From NCBI GenBank assembly GCA_910585265.1, contig CAJUCA010000025.1, forward strand, positions 3,392 through 45,246: a DNA stretch of 41,855 nucleotides, read 5' to 3'. Made by a program: the position numbers and the translations under genes. The stretch is from an uncultured Oscillospiraceae bacterium. GTDB lineage: Bacteria; Bacillota; Clostridia; Oscillospirales; Oscillospiraceae. A model generated the notes under the pieces. The model was not told the DNA's origin, did not search any database, and saw nothing but the letters and a program-made list of their open reading frames with translations. Position 1 is the stretch's first letter; the number at the start of each line of letters is the position of its first letter. Below are positions 32,076 through 39,154 of the stretch, piece by piece.

Positions 32076-32571
32076 AAAAGAGGGCCTCGAACTCAGAGAC
32101 AATGGCCTCGCTGTCGGGGTGGTTCACCAGCAGGACGTAATTGCCGTGATCCGCCACCTTCGCGCTGCGCTGCCACATCTCCACCTCCTCGGGGTAGTTG
32201 CCGGGGCCGTCGGTGGTTTTGGCGGTGACGCGGGCCTGGAAGATCTCCTTCACCTTGGCCGCGCCGTCGGCGTCCTTGGCCTGGACCACCGCCAGCTCGC
32301 CGCCGCTGAAGGACACCATGGCCAGATAGACCTCCACCTGCTCCAGATCCAGATCCTTCAGGCCGGGGTAGGCGTTCTCCAGCATAATGACGCCGAACTC
32401 CTCGTCGGCGGGATCGGCCTTCTCCAGGGAGGAAAACTCGTGCTTCTCCTGGACGGACTGGGCGAAGGCGGCCAGATCCACCTGTTTCTCCTCGGCGGGC
32501 TTGGGCCCGCAGGCGGACAGCGCGGACAGGCACAGCGCGGCGGCCATGCACAGGGCAATGAGCTTTTTCAT
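32074..32571 (-). CDS. DUF4358 lipoprotein 2
   Basis: The 165-residue lipoprotein has signal ALCMAAALCLSALSAC (Cys about 19) and, after a short KPAEEKQVDLAAFAQ spacer, the DUF4358 domain: VQEKHEFSSLEKADPADEEF, AYPGLKDLDLEQVEVYLAMV, VKEIFQARVTA, ADHGNYVLLVNHPDSEAIVS. AAAGGAG precedes the ATG. Its stop codon lies within the right end of palindromic element copy 3, so the element fixes its C-terminus (EFEALF). It is 31 bp from DUF4358 gene 3 upstream. Confidence 0.85.
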   Translation of the reverse strand: MKKLIALCMAAALCLSALSACGPKPAEEKQVDLAAFAQSVQEKHEFSSLEKADPADEEFGVIMLENAYPGLKDLDLEQVEVYLAMVSFSGGELAVVQAKDADGAAKVKEIFQARVTAKTTDGPGNYPEEVEMWQRSAKVADHGNYVLLVNHPDSEAIVSEFEALF

Positions 32572-32602
32572 GGTTCGATTCTCCTTTTGATTTCGTTGTG
32601 GT

Positions 32603-33112
32603 TTACGCGAACAGGGCCTTAAAGTCCTCCACGATCCGGTCGCAGTCCTCGCCCGTCACCATCATGACATAGTTCCCCTGGGTCACTACCCGGGAGGAAT
32701 TGCGCCACAGCTCGGTGGGGCCTGGGTAAAAGGCCCCGCCGATCTCGTCCCCGTCCCCCGCCATGTAGTCGATGCGGGCCTGGAAGATCTCCGCCGCCTT
32801 GGCGGCGTCCTCGGGGCTTTTGGCCTGGACCATGGAAAATTCCCCGTTATTCAGGGTGATCATGGTCATATAGATCACCATCTGCTCCAGCTCCATCTCC
32901 AGCAGGCCGGGGAGGCAGCGGTTCATGTCCTCCTCATAATAGGGATACTCCGGGGTCATCTCCGTCAGGTAGCCGGCGAACTCGTACTGCTCGGTGAGGC
33001 CCTTGGCGAAGGCGGACAGGTCCGCCTGCTTCTCCTCCGTTTGCCCGGCGCAGGCCAGCAGGCCCGCCAGCAGCAGGGCGCAGGTGAGGGTGACGGCGAG
33101 GAATTTTTTCAT
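32603..33112 (-). CDS. DUF4358 lipoprotein 3
   Basis: 169 residues from MKKFLAVTLTCALLLAGLLAC (lipobox Cys about 21), then GQTEEKQADLSAFAKGLTEQ and the DUF4358 domain: EMTPEYPYYEEDMNRCLPGL, LEQMVIYMTMITLNNGEFSM, AAEIFQARIDYMAGDGDE, VTQGNYVMMVTGEDCDRIVE. The ATG at 33112 follows AAGGAG by 11 bp; the longer in-frame start at 33163 would hide the signal peptide. It is more similar to copy 1 (NNGEF, NYVMMV, CDRIV) than to copy 2, suggesting repeated duplication. First gene of the envelope cluster. Confidence 0.85.
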   Translation of the reverse strand: MKKFLAVTLTCALLLAGLLACAGQTEEKQADLSAFAKGLTEQYEFAGYLTEMTPEYPYYEEDMNRCLPGLLEMELEQMVIYMTMITLNNGEFSMVQAKSPEDAAKAAEIFQARIDYMAGDGDEIGGAFYPGPTELWRNSSRVVTQGNYVMMVTGEDCDRIVEDFKALFA

Positions 33113-33203
33113 GGTTTGATACACTCCTTGAAGGATTTTTGCCCAGGAAGCGGTAAAACCCATGGATTCCCACCATTGGAATTGTGCGCCGGGCCGGGGG
33201 GAT

Positions 33204-33824
33204 TTATGCGTTTCCCCGCAGATGGGCGCGCACCCGCCCCACGATCATGTCCAGGGCCACCAGGTTGTGCCCGCCCTCCAGCACCACCAGGTCGGCGTAC
33301 TGCCGGGAGGGCTGGACAAACTGCTCGTGCATGGGCTTGACGGTGGTGAGGTACTGGCTGATCACGGAGTCCAGGGAGCGGCCCCGCTCCTTCACGTCCC
33401 GGAGGATGCGGCGCAGAATCCGCACGTCGGCGTCGGTGTCCACGAAGATTTTCACGTCCATGAGATCCCGGAGGGCCTTGTCTGCGAAGATGAGGATGCC
33501 CTCCACGATCACCACCCTGGTGGGCCGCACCTCCACCGTCTCCTCCGAGCGGTTGTGGATGGTGTAGTCGTACACCGGGCAGCGGATGGCCTCCCCGGCG
33601 GCCAGCCTGTTCAGGTCGGCCACCATCAGGGCGGTGTCGAAGGCGTCCGGGTGGTCGTAGTTCAGCGCGGCCCGCTCCTGGTAGGTCATGTCCGTGTGCT
33701 TCTTATAGTAATTGTCGTGGTACACCACCGACACGTCGGCCCCAAAGGTCTCGCAGAGCTTTCGGGTCAGGGTGGTTTTGCCCGAGCCGGTGCCCCCGGC
33801 GATGCCGAGGATCATGGTATCCAT
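33204..33824 (-). CDS. udk: uridine kinase
   Basis: 206 residues. Walker A GIAGGTGSGKTTLTRKL near residue 10; then HDNYYKKHTDMTYQERAALNYDHPDAFDT, the YDYTIHNRSEETVEVRP loop, VVIVEGILIFADKALRDLMD, VDTDADVRILRRILRDVKERGR. This is the uridine kinase (Udk) form, phosphorylating uridine and cytidine in salvage. The ATG at 33824 (MDTMILGIAG) has GGGAGGG upstream; the longer open frame would add a non-homologous N-terminus. Confidence 0.94.
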   Translation of the reverse strand: MDTMILGIAGGTGSGKTTLTRKLCETFGADVSVVYHDNYYKKHTDMTYQERAALNYDHPDAFDTALMVADLNRLAAGEAIRCPVYDYTIHNRSEETVEVRPTRVVIVEGILIFADKALRDLMDVKIFVDTDADVRILRRILRDVKERGRSLDSVISQYLTTVKPMHEQFVQPSRQYADLVVLEGGHNLVALDMIVGRVRAHLRGNA

Positions 33825-33868
33825 GGGCGTCCCTCCCTTCCGCCCGCGGGGGCGGTGTGTTCCGGGTA

Positions 33869-33897
33869 ATTGTAACACACGCCGGAGGGATTGGCAA
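33869..33897 (-). promoter_or_regulatory. promoter of udk
   Basis: Minus strand: TTGCCA (33897-33892), 17 bp, TACAAT (33874-33869), about 45 bp before the start codon at 33824. Confidence 0.78.
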
Positions 33898-34104
33898 CTG
33901 TTTCGCCAAAAACCGCGGGGGGCGGGAAGGCCGCTCCTATAGGCAAAACCCTGGGGAGGGCGCGGGGGTTGCGCGGGGTGGAAAAAATTTTTCTTTTTTC
34001 CGTCCGGGGCCGCTCCGCCCTGGAAATTTGGGGAAAAATAAGGGGCCTTGGGCAAAGTGCCAGCAAAAAAAGTTAAATTTTTGACAGTTTCGCCACATTT
34101 TCTC

Positions 34105-34133
34105 TTGCTATTTGCGCCGCGAACGAATATAAT
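34105..34133 (+). promoter_or_regulatory. promoter of trmL
   Basis: TTGCTA (34105-34110), 17 bp, TATAAT (34128-34133), 24 bp before ATG 34157. A second -35-like TTGACA (34081-34086) lies further upstream. Confidence 0.78.
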
Positions 34134-34156
34134 GTCCGTGGTTAAGGGGAGATCTT

Positions 34157-34657
34157 ATGGTCAATATCGTCTTGGTAGAGCCGGAAATCCCGCAGAATTG
34201 CGGCAATATCGCCCGCACCTGCGCCGCCACCCGCAGCCGCCTCCATCTGGTGGAGCCTCTGGGCTTCGATGTGAGCGACCGGGCGGTGAAGCGGGCGGGG
34301 CTGGATTACTGGCCCATGGTGGACGTGACGGTCTACCCCGGTCTGGACGCGCTCTTTGCCCGGAACCGGGTGGAGGACCTGTGGCTGGCCACCACCAAGG
34401 CCCCCCGGGACTACACCCAGGCGGACTTCCGGGACGGCTGCTGGCTGTTCTTCGGCAAGGAGACCGCCGGACTGCCGGAGTGGTTCCGGCTGGCCCACCG
34501 GGACCGCTGCGTCCGCATCCCCATGCGCGCCGACGCCCGCAGCCTGAACCTGTCCAACTCCGCGGCCATCCTGGCCTACGAGGCCCTGCGGCAGCAGGGG
34601 TTCCCCGGCCTGTCCGGGGCGGGGGAGATGGCGGCGGGAAGCGCGGAGCCGTTGTGA
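34157..34657 (+). CDS. trmL: tRNA (cytidine/uridine 34-2'-O)-methyltransferase TrmL
   Basis: 166 residues of the SPOUT (trefoil knot) type: VNIVLVEPEIPQNCGNIART, LHLVEPLGFDVSDRAVKRAG, FFGKETAGLPEWF and RIPMRADARSLNLSNSAAIL. The IPQNxGNI, GKETAGLP and SLNLSNSAAI motifs identify TrmL, which 2'-O-methylates the wobble base of tRNA-Leu. The last residues (about GSAEPL and the stop codon) lie in the inverted copy of the 140-bp repeat, so the C-terminal tail is repeat-derived. GGGGAG is about 8 bp before ATG 34157. Confidence 0.93.
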   Translation: MVNIVLVEPEIPQNCGNIARTCAATRSRLHLVEPLGFDVSDRAVKRAGLDYWPMVDVTVYPGLDALFARNRVEDLWLATTKAPRDYTQADFRDGCWLFFGKETAGLPEWFRLAHRDRCVRIPMRADARSLNLSNSAAILAYEALRQQGFPGLSGAGEMAAGSAEPL

Positions 34658-34803
34658 GCAGCGGGCTGACTCCGGAGCGGAGCGAAAGCAGGGAGGCCCC
34701 AAAGGGGGCGGACGGCTTTTGCGCAGGCGGAGGAGTTAGAACCGCGTCGCGAACAGGCGCAGCGTGACACCGCGGGAAGCGCGGATCAGCCGTGAGCAGC
34801 GGG
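34635..34803. repeat. inverted copy of the 140-bp repeat after trmL
   Basis: The region matches the reverse complement of the window-start repeat: GGAGGAGTTAGAACCGCGT, GGCGCAGCGTGACA and GAGCAGCGGGCT all occur. The segments 34635-34665 and 34773-34803 are a near-identical direct pair 138 bp apart (CGGGAAGCGCGGA ... GTGAGCAGCGGG), so one full and one partial unit is present here too. The rest of the gap to pgk (34804-34890) holds only the pgk ribosome binding site. Confidence 0.8.
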
Positions 34804-34890
34804 ACGCCACCCGGCCAAAGCAACCCTGAGAAACCCTATTTTCGTAAGCTAACACTTCAAGTTGTAAGAAATGAAAGGAGTTAGATCGGC

Positions 34891-36171
34891 ATGAACTACA
34901 ACAAGAAGACGGTCAAGGACATCGAGGTCAAGGGGAAGAAGGTTCTCCTGCGCTGCGACTTCAACGTGCCCATGGCCAAGGACGGAAGCGGCGTCATCAC
35001 CGACGACAAGCGCATCCGCGCCGCCCTGCCCACCATCCAGTACCTGCTGGAGCAGGGGGCGGCGGTCATCGCCTGCTCCCACATGGGCAAGCCGGTGGCC
35101 ACCTTCGACAGCTACAAGAAAAAGCAGCTGGAGAAGGGCAAGGACGAGGCGTCCATCACCGAGGAGAAGTGGAAGAAGTCCCTGGCGGAGCTGCGCATGG
35201 AGCCGGTGGCCGCCCGCCTGTCCGAGCTGCTGGGCAAGGACGTGATCCTGGCGGACGACGTGGTGGGCCCCGACGCCCAGGCCAAGGCCGCGGCCCTGAA
35301 GGGCGGCGAGATCATGCTGCTCCAGAACACCCGCTTTGAGAAGGGCGAGACCAAGAACGACCCCGAGCTGGCCAAGCAGATGGCGGCCCTGGCGGGGGAG
35401 GGCGGCGTGTACGTGTCCGACGCCTTCGGCGCGGTGCACCGCGCCCACGCCTCCACCGCCGGAGTGGCGGCCCACCTGCCCGCCGTGTCCGGCTTCCTGA
35501 TCCAGAAGGAGCTGGACTTCATCGGCGGCGCGCTGGCCAGCCCCAAGCGTCCCCTGGTGGCCATCCTGGGCGGCTCCAAGGTGAGCTCCAAGATCGGCGT
35601 CATCAACAACCTGCTGGAGATTGCCGACACCATCATCATCGGCGGCGGCATGGCCTACACCTTCTCCGCCGCCCAGGGCGGCAGCGTGGGCGACTCCCTG
35701 CTGGAGGAGGACTGGAAGGACTACGCCAACGACATGGTGAAGAAGGCGGCGGACAAGGGTGTGAAGCTGCTGCTGCCCATCGACACCGTCATCGCCGACA
35801 AGTTCGCCCCCGACGCGGACTCCAAGGTGGTGAAGGCCGGCCAGATCCCCGAGGGCTGGCAGGGCCTGGACATCGGCCCCGACACCGTGAAGCTGTACTG
35901 TGACGCGGTGGACGGCGCGGGCACCGTGATCTGGAACGGCCCCATGGGCGTGTTCGAGTTCGAGAAGTTCGCCGCGGGCACCAAGGCGGTGGCCGAGGCC
36001 CTGAGCAAGACGGACGCCATCACCATCATCGGCGGCGGCGACAGCGCGGCGGCGGTCCAGCAGCTGGGCTACGCCGACAAGATGTCCCACATCAGCACCG
36101 GCGGCGGCGCGTCCCTGGAGTTTATGGAGGGCAAGGAGCTGCCGGGCGTGGCCTGCCTGCTGGACGCTTAA
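34891..36171 (+). CDS. pgk: phosphoglycerate kinase
   Basis: 426 residues, slightly long for the family (about 390-415). Seen: KKVLLRCDFNVPMAKDG, DDKRIRAALPTIQYLLEQGA, SHMGKP, LLQNTRFEKGETKNDPELAK, VSDAFGAVHRAHAST, LGGSKVSSKIGVINNLL, WNGPMGVFEFEKFAAGT, IIGGGDSAAAVQ, STGGGASLEFMEGKELPGVA. An insertion (ATFDSYKKKQLEKGKDEASI, about residues 70-90) follows SHMGKP where most family members have a short GRPKG loop. It makes ATP from 1,3-bisphosphoglycerate. AAAGGAG before ATG 34891. No gapA gene precedes it. Confidence 0.96.
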   Translation: MNYNKKTVKDIEVKGKKVLLRCDFNVPMAKDGSGVITDDKRIRAALPTIQYLLEQGAAVIACSHMGKPVATFDSYKKKQLEKGKDEASITEEKWKKSLAELRMEPVAARLSELLGKDVILADDVVGPDAQAKAAALKGGEIMLLQNTRFEKGETKNDPELAKQMAALAGEGGVYVSDAFGAVHRAHASTAGVAAHLPAVSGFLIQKELDFIGGALASPKRPLVAILGGSKVSSKIGVINNLLEIADTIIIGGGMAYTFSAAQGGSVGDSLLEEDWKDYANDMVKKAADKGVKLLLPIDTVIADKFAPDADSKVVKAGQIPEGWQGLDIGPDTVKLYCDAVDGAGTVIWNGPMGVFEFEKFAAGTKAVAEALSKTDAITIIGGGDSAAAVQQLGYADKMSHISTGGGASLEFMEGKELPGVACLLDA

Positions 36172-36203
36172 TTGAGGCACTTGAGAGAGCGAGAGAGGCC
36201 CTA

Positions 36204-36366
36204 AGAGCCTGTTTAAAATCTATCAAAACGCCATCCCGGCACATCTTTTTCCGCTGGGCCGCGTTGACTTGACTTGAAATACACAAAGTATTCCTGCGTC
36301 AAATCGCCTTGCCCAGCGAAAAAATCCGCGCCTGTCTGGCATTCCGCCAGATTTTGAACAGGCTCT
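36204..36366 (+). repeat. palindromic element, copy 4 (between pgk and tpiA)
   Basis: Ends AGAGCCTGTTTAAAATCT and its inverse (36349-36366), 18 bp with one mismatch. The nested arms TTTTTCCGCTGGGC / GCCCAGCGAAAAAA and TTGAC / GTCAA differ from those of copies 1 and 3, but the centre TTGAAATACACAAAGTATT is conserved. The element fills nearly the whole pgk-tpiA gap. Confidence 0.9.
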
Positions 36367-36410
36367 AAGAGAAAACCATCCATTTTTACTTTTTTGGAAG
36401 GAGCCCAACC

Positions 36411-37184
36411 ATGAATCTGAAGTACCGTAAGACCATCATCGCCGGCAACTGGAAGATGAACAAGACCCTCACCGAGACCAAGGCCTTCGCCGAGGCCCTC
36501 AAGCCCCAGCTGGGCCGCCATAAGTGGTGCGATGTGGTGCTGTGCGTCCCCGGGGTGAACATCCCCGGCGCGGTGCGCCTGTTCAAGGACACCCGGGTGT
36601 CCATCGGCGGCGAGACCTGCCACTACGAGGCCAGCGGGGCCTACACCGGCGAGGTCACCGTGGAGATGCTCAAGGACGTGGGCGCGAAGTACGTGATCAT
36701 CGGCCACTCCGAGCGGCGGCAGTACTATAACGAGACTGACTTCACCGTCAACAAGAAGGTCCACGCCGCCCTGGAGGCGGGCCTGCGGCCCATCGTCTGC
36801 GTGGGCGAGAGCCTGGAGCAGCGGGAGCTGGGCGTCACCAGCGAGCTGATCTCCTACCAGGTGAAGGTGGCCCTGGCGGGTCTGAACGAGAGCCAGGTGC
36901 GCCGGGTGGTGGTGGCCTACGAGCCCATCTGGGCCATCGGCACCGGCAAGACCGCCACCGCCGAGCAGGCCGGCGAGGTGTGCACCCACATCCGCACCAT
37001 CATCCGCAAGCAGTACGGTGCCCGGGTGGCCCGGGCCGTCACCATCCAGTACGGCGGCTCCATGAACGCCAAGAACGCCCACGAGCTGCTGGCCCAGCCC
37101 GACATCGACGGCGGCCTCATCGGCGGCGCGGCCCTGAAGCCGGACGACTTCATGGCGATCATCAACGCCGCGAACCAGGAGTAA
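36411..37184 (+). CDS. tpiA: triosephosphate isomerase
   Basis: 257 residues with TIM motifs: AGNWKMNKT (Asn/Lys near 12-14), IGGETCHYEASGAYTGEV, the electrophile His in IIGHSERRQYYNETD (near 98), the catalytic Glu in AYEPIWAIGTGKTAT (near 170), YGGSMNAKN, GGAALKPDDF. It interconverts GAP and DHAP. GGAAGGAG is 9-10 bp before ATG 36411. Confidence 0.97.
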   Translation: MNLKYRKTIIAGNWKMNKTLTETKAFAEALKPQLGRHKWCDVVLCVPGVNIPGAVRLFKDTRVSIGGETCHYEASGAYTGEVTVEMLKDVGAKYVIIGHSERRQYYNETDFTVNKKVHAALEAGLRPIVCVGESLEQRELGVTSELISYQVKVALAGLNESQVRRVVVAYEPIWAIGTGKTATAEQAGEVCTHIRTIIRKQYGARVARAVTIQYGGSMNAKNAHELLAQPDIDGGLIGGAALKPDDFMAIINAANQE

Positions 37185-37195
37185 GGGAGACGGCT

Positions 37196-37333
37196 ATGAA
37201 CATGACAGAGGTCGCAAGGCTGCTTTTGGGGCTGAGGGCGGCCGGATGGAGCGAAAAAAAGATCAATGACTTCATATTGTATATTGAGTCAGGCGACGAG
37301 AGCTGCAAGCCCCAGCCGGACAGCAAGGACTGA
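37196..37333 (+). CDS. small protein of unknown function between tpiA and gpmI
   Basis: A 45-residue protein: MNMTEVARLLLGLRAAGWSE followed by KKINDFILYIESGDESCKPQ and a short acidic tail. It has GGGAGA 8 bp before the ATG, lies 11 bp after tpiA and 37 bp before gpmI, and looks helical (LLLGLRAAGWSEKKINDFIL). It is too short to assign to a family from sequence alone. The location within the glycolytic operon and the good ribosome binding site support a real gene. Confidence 0.65.
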   Translation: MNMTEVARLLLGLRAAGWSEKKINDFILYIESGDESCKPQPDSKD

Positions 37334-37370
37334 CAGCCGCGCCCCATTCTGAACAGAGAGGCATCCATTT

Positions 37371-38894
37371 ATGAAAACACCTACCACACTGATCATCATG
37401 GACGGCTTCGGCCTGTCCCCCTCCCAGGCGGCGGGGGACAACGCCATCGCCGCCGCCCGCACCCCCAACCTGGATAAGCTGTTTGCCGGGAACCCGCTGT
37501 GCAGGCTGTCCGCCTCCGGGCTGGACGTGGGCCTGCCCGACGGGCAGATGGGCAACTCCGAGGTGGGCCACACCAACATCGGCGCGGGCCGGGTGGTGTT
37601 CCAGGACCTGCCCAAGATCACCAAGGCCATCTCCGACGGGGACTTCTTTGAAAACCCCGCCTACAAGGAGGCCATGCTGGCGGCGAAAGACGCCGGGAAG
37701 GCCGTCCACATCTACGGCCTGATGTCCAACGGCGGCGTCCACAGCCACATCACCCACATTCAGGCGGCGGTGAAGATGGCCCACGATCTGGGCTGCCCCA
37801 AAATCTTCGTCCACTGCTTCATGGACGGCCGGGACGTGCCCCCCACCTCCGGCAAGGGCTTCGTGGCGGAGATGCACGAGACCTGCGGCCAGTACGGGGC
37901 GCAGATCGCCACCATCTCCGGCCGCTACTACGCCATGGACCGGGACACCAACTGGGACCGGGTGGAGCGGGCCTACAAGGCCATGGTGTACGGCGAGAGC
38001 GAGCACCGCTTCCTCGGCGACCCGGTGGGGGCCATGCAGGCCAGCTATGACGCGGGCGTCACCGACGAGTTCGTGGTGCCCGTGGTCACCGCCGAAAATG
38101 CCGGGATCGGGGACGGGGACTCCATCATCTTCATGAACTTCCGCCCCGACCGGGCCCGGGAGATCACCCGCGCCTTCGTGGACCCCGATTTCTCCGGCTT
38201 TGAGCGGAAAAAGGGCTTCTTCCACGTGAACTACGTGTGCACCACCTCCTACGACGCGTCCATGCCCAACGTGTCCATCGCCTTCCCCAAGGAGAGCCTG
38301 GACAACATCTTCGGCGAGTATATCGCCCAGCAGGGCATGACCCAGCTGCGCATTGCCGAGACGGAGAAATACGCCCACGTCACCTTCTTCTTCAACGGCG
38401 GCGTGGAGACCGTGTTCCCCGGGGAGGACCGGTGCCTGATCCCCTCCCCTAAGGTGGCTACCTATGACCTCCAGCCCCACATGAGCCAGCCCGAGGTCAC
38501 CGCCGAGGCCGTGAAACGCATTGAGAGCGGCAAGTACGATGTGGTGATCCTGAACTTCGCCAACTGCGATATGGTGGGCCACACCGGGGTGTACGAGGCC
38601 GCCGTCAAGGCCGCCGAGGCGGTGGACAGCGGCGTGGGCCAGGTGGTGGAGGCCACCGCCAAAATGGGCGGCGTCACCCTCATCACCGCCGACCACGGCA
38701 ACGCCGAGCACATGGTGGAGGAGGACGGCTCCCCCTTCACCGCCCACACCACCAACCTGGTGCCCTGCTGCGTGGTGGGCGCGGACGTGAAGCTGCGGGA
38801 CGGCCGTCTGGCCGACCTGGCCCCCACCATGCTGGACCTGATGGGGCTGAACAAGCCCGCCGAGATGACGGGCCAGACCCTGATTGTGAAGTAA
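37371..38894 (+). CDS. gpmI: 2,3-bisphosphoglycerate-independent phosphoglycerate mutase
   Basis: 507 residues, usual size. N-terminal LIIMDGFGLSPSQAAGDNAI, the active-site Ser in GQMGNSEVGHTNIGAGR (about 60), MDGRDVPPTS, ISGRYYAMDRDTNWDRVERA, NFRPDRARE, NFANCDMVGHTG, LITADHGNAEHM, and NLVPCCVV. The Asp/His residues bind two Mn ions. Converts 3-phosphoglycerate to 2-phosphoglycerate. AGAGAGG lies about 10 bp before ATG 37371. Confidence 0.97.
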   Translation: MKTPTTLIIMDGFGLSPSQAAGDNAIAAARTPNLDKLFAGNPLCRLSASGLDVGLPDGQMGNSEVGHTNIGAGRVVFQDLPKITKAISDGDFFENPAYKEAMLAAKDAGKAVHIYGLMSNGGVHSHITHIQAAVKMAHDLGCPKIFVHCFMDGRDVPPTSGKGFVAEMHETCGQYGAQIATISGRYYAMDRDTNWDRVERAYKAMVYGESEHRFLGDPVGAMQASYDAGVTDEFVVPVVTAENAGIGDGDSIIFMNFRPDRAREITRAFVDPDFSGFERKKGFFHVNYVCTTSYDASMPNVSIAFPKESLDNIFGEYIAQQGMTQLRIAETEKYAHVTFFFNGGVETVFPGEDRCLIPSPKVATYDLQPHMSQPEVTAEAVKRIESGKYDVVILNFANCDMVGHTGVYEAAVKAAEAVDSGVGQVVEATAKMGGVTLITADHGNAEHMVEEDGSPFTAHTTNLVPCCVVGADVKLRDGRLADLAPTMLDLMGLNKPAEMTGQTLIVK

Positions 38895-38931
38895 TCCAAC
38901 CCGCCAGCTTGAACAGAAAGGAGACTGCCCC

Positions 38932-39078
38932 ATGTCGAGTGAAAAAGAAATCCTCATGGTTCAAAAGGCCACGGTCTATGACCTGATGCGCATTTTGGAG
39001 CAGAACCCGGGCAAGACCTATACCGTAGAGGAGCTGCGGCAGCTTATCGATGCCTATATTCAAGGCATGGAACAGTAA
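38932..39078 (+). CDS. small protein of unknown function between gpmI and eno
   Basis: A 48-residue protein: MSSEKEILMVQKATVYDLMR followed by ILEQNPGKTYTVEELRQLID and AYIQGMEQ. A strong AAAGGAG (38917-38923) lies 8 bp before the ATG and the frame ends with TAA just before the leader of eno, so I consider it a real gene although it is very short. The predicted helices VYDLMRILEQ and VEELRQLIDAYIQ suggest a small helical protein. No known domain is recognised. Confidence 0.7.
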   Translation: MSSEKEILMVQKATVYDLMRILEQNPGKTYTVEELRQLIDAYIQGMEQ

Positions 39079-39154
39079 CCCCCAACCATTTGGTCTCTGA
39101 GGCATACGCCTCTTAACCTATCACCTTTGACATTTTGAAAGGAGCTTGATTCCC

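Larger units (their letters stand above)
33825..34156. other. intergenic region between divergent udk and trmL
   Basis: 332 bp with no gene. It holds the udk promoter (33869-33897) and the trmL promoter (34105-34133). Between them is a block with long A and T runs (33980-34001, GGAAAAAAttttTCTTTTTTCC; and AAAAAAAGTTAAATTTTTG to about 34083), unlike the local GC-rich composition. I see no ORF or RNA gene. Confidence 0.7.

Noticed and set aside
33978..34003. Terminator at the A/T-run hairpin between udk and trmL
   Set aside because: Both genes are transcribed away from this site, so there is nothing to terminate. The hairpin is a simple A run opposite a T run.
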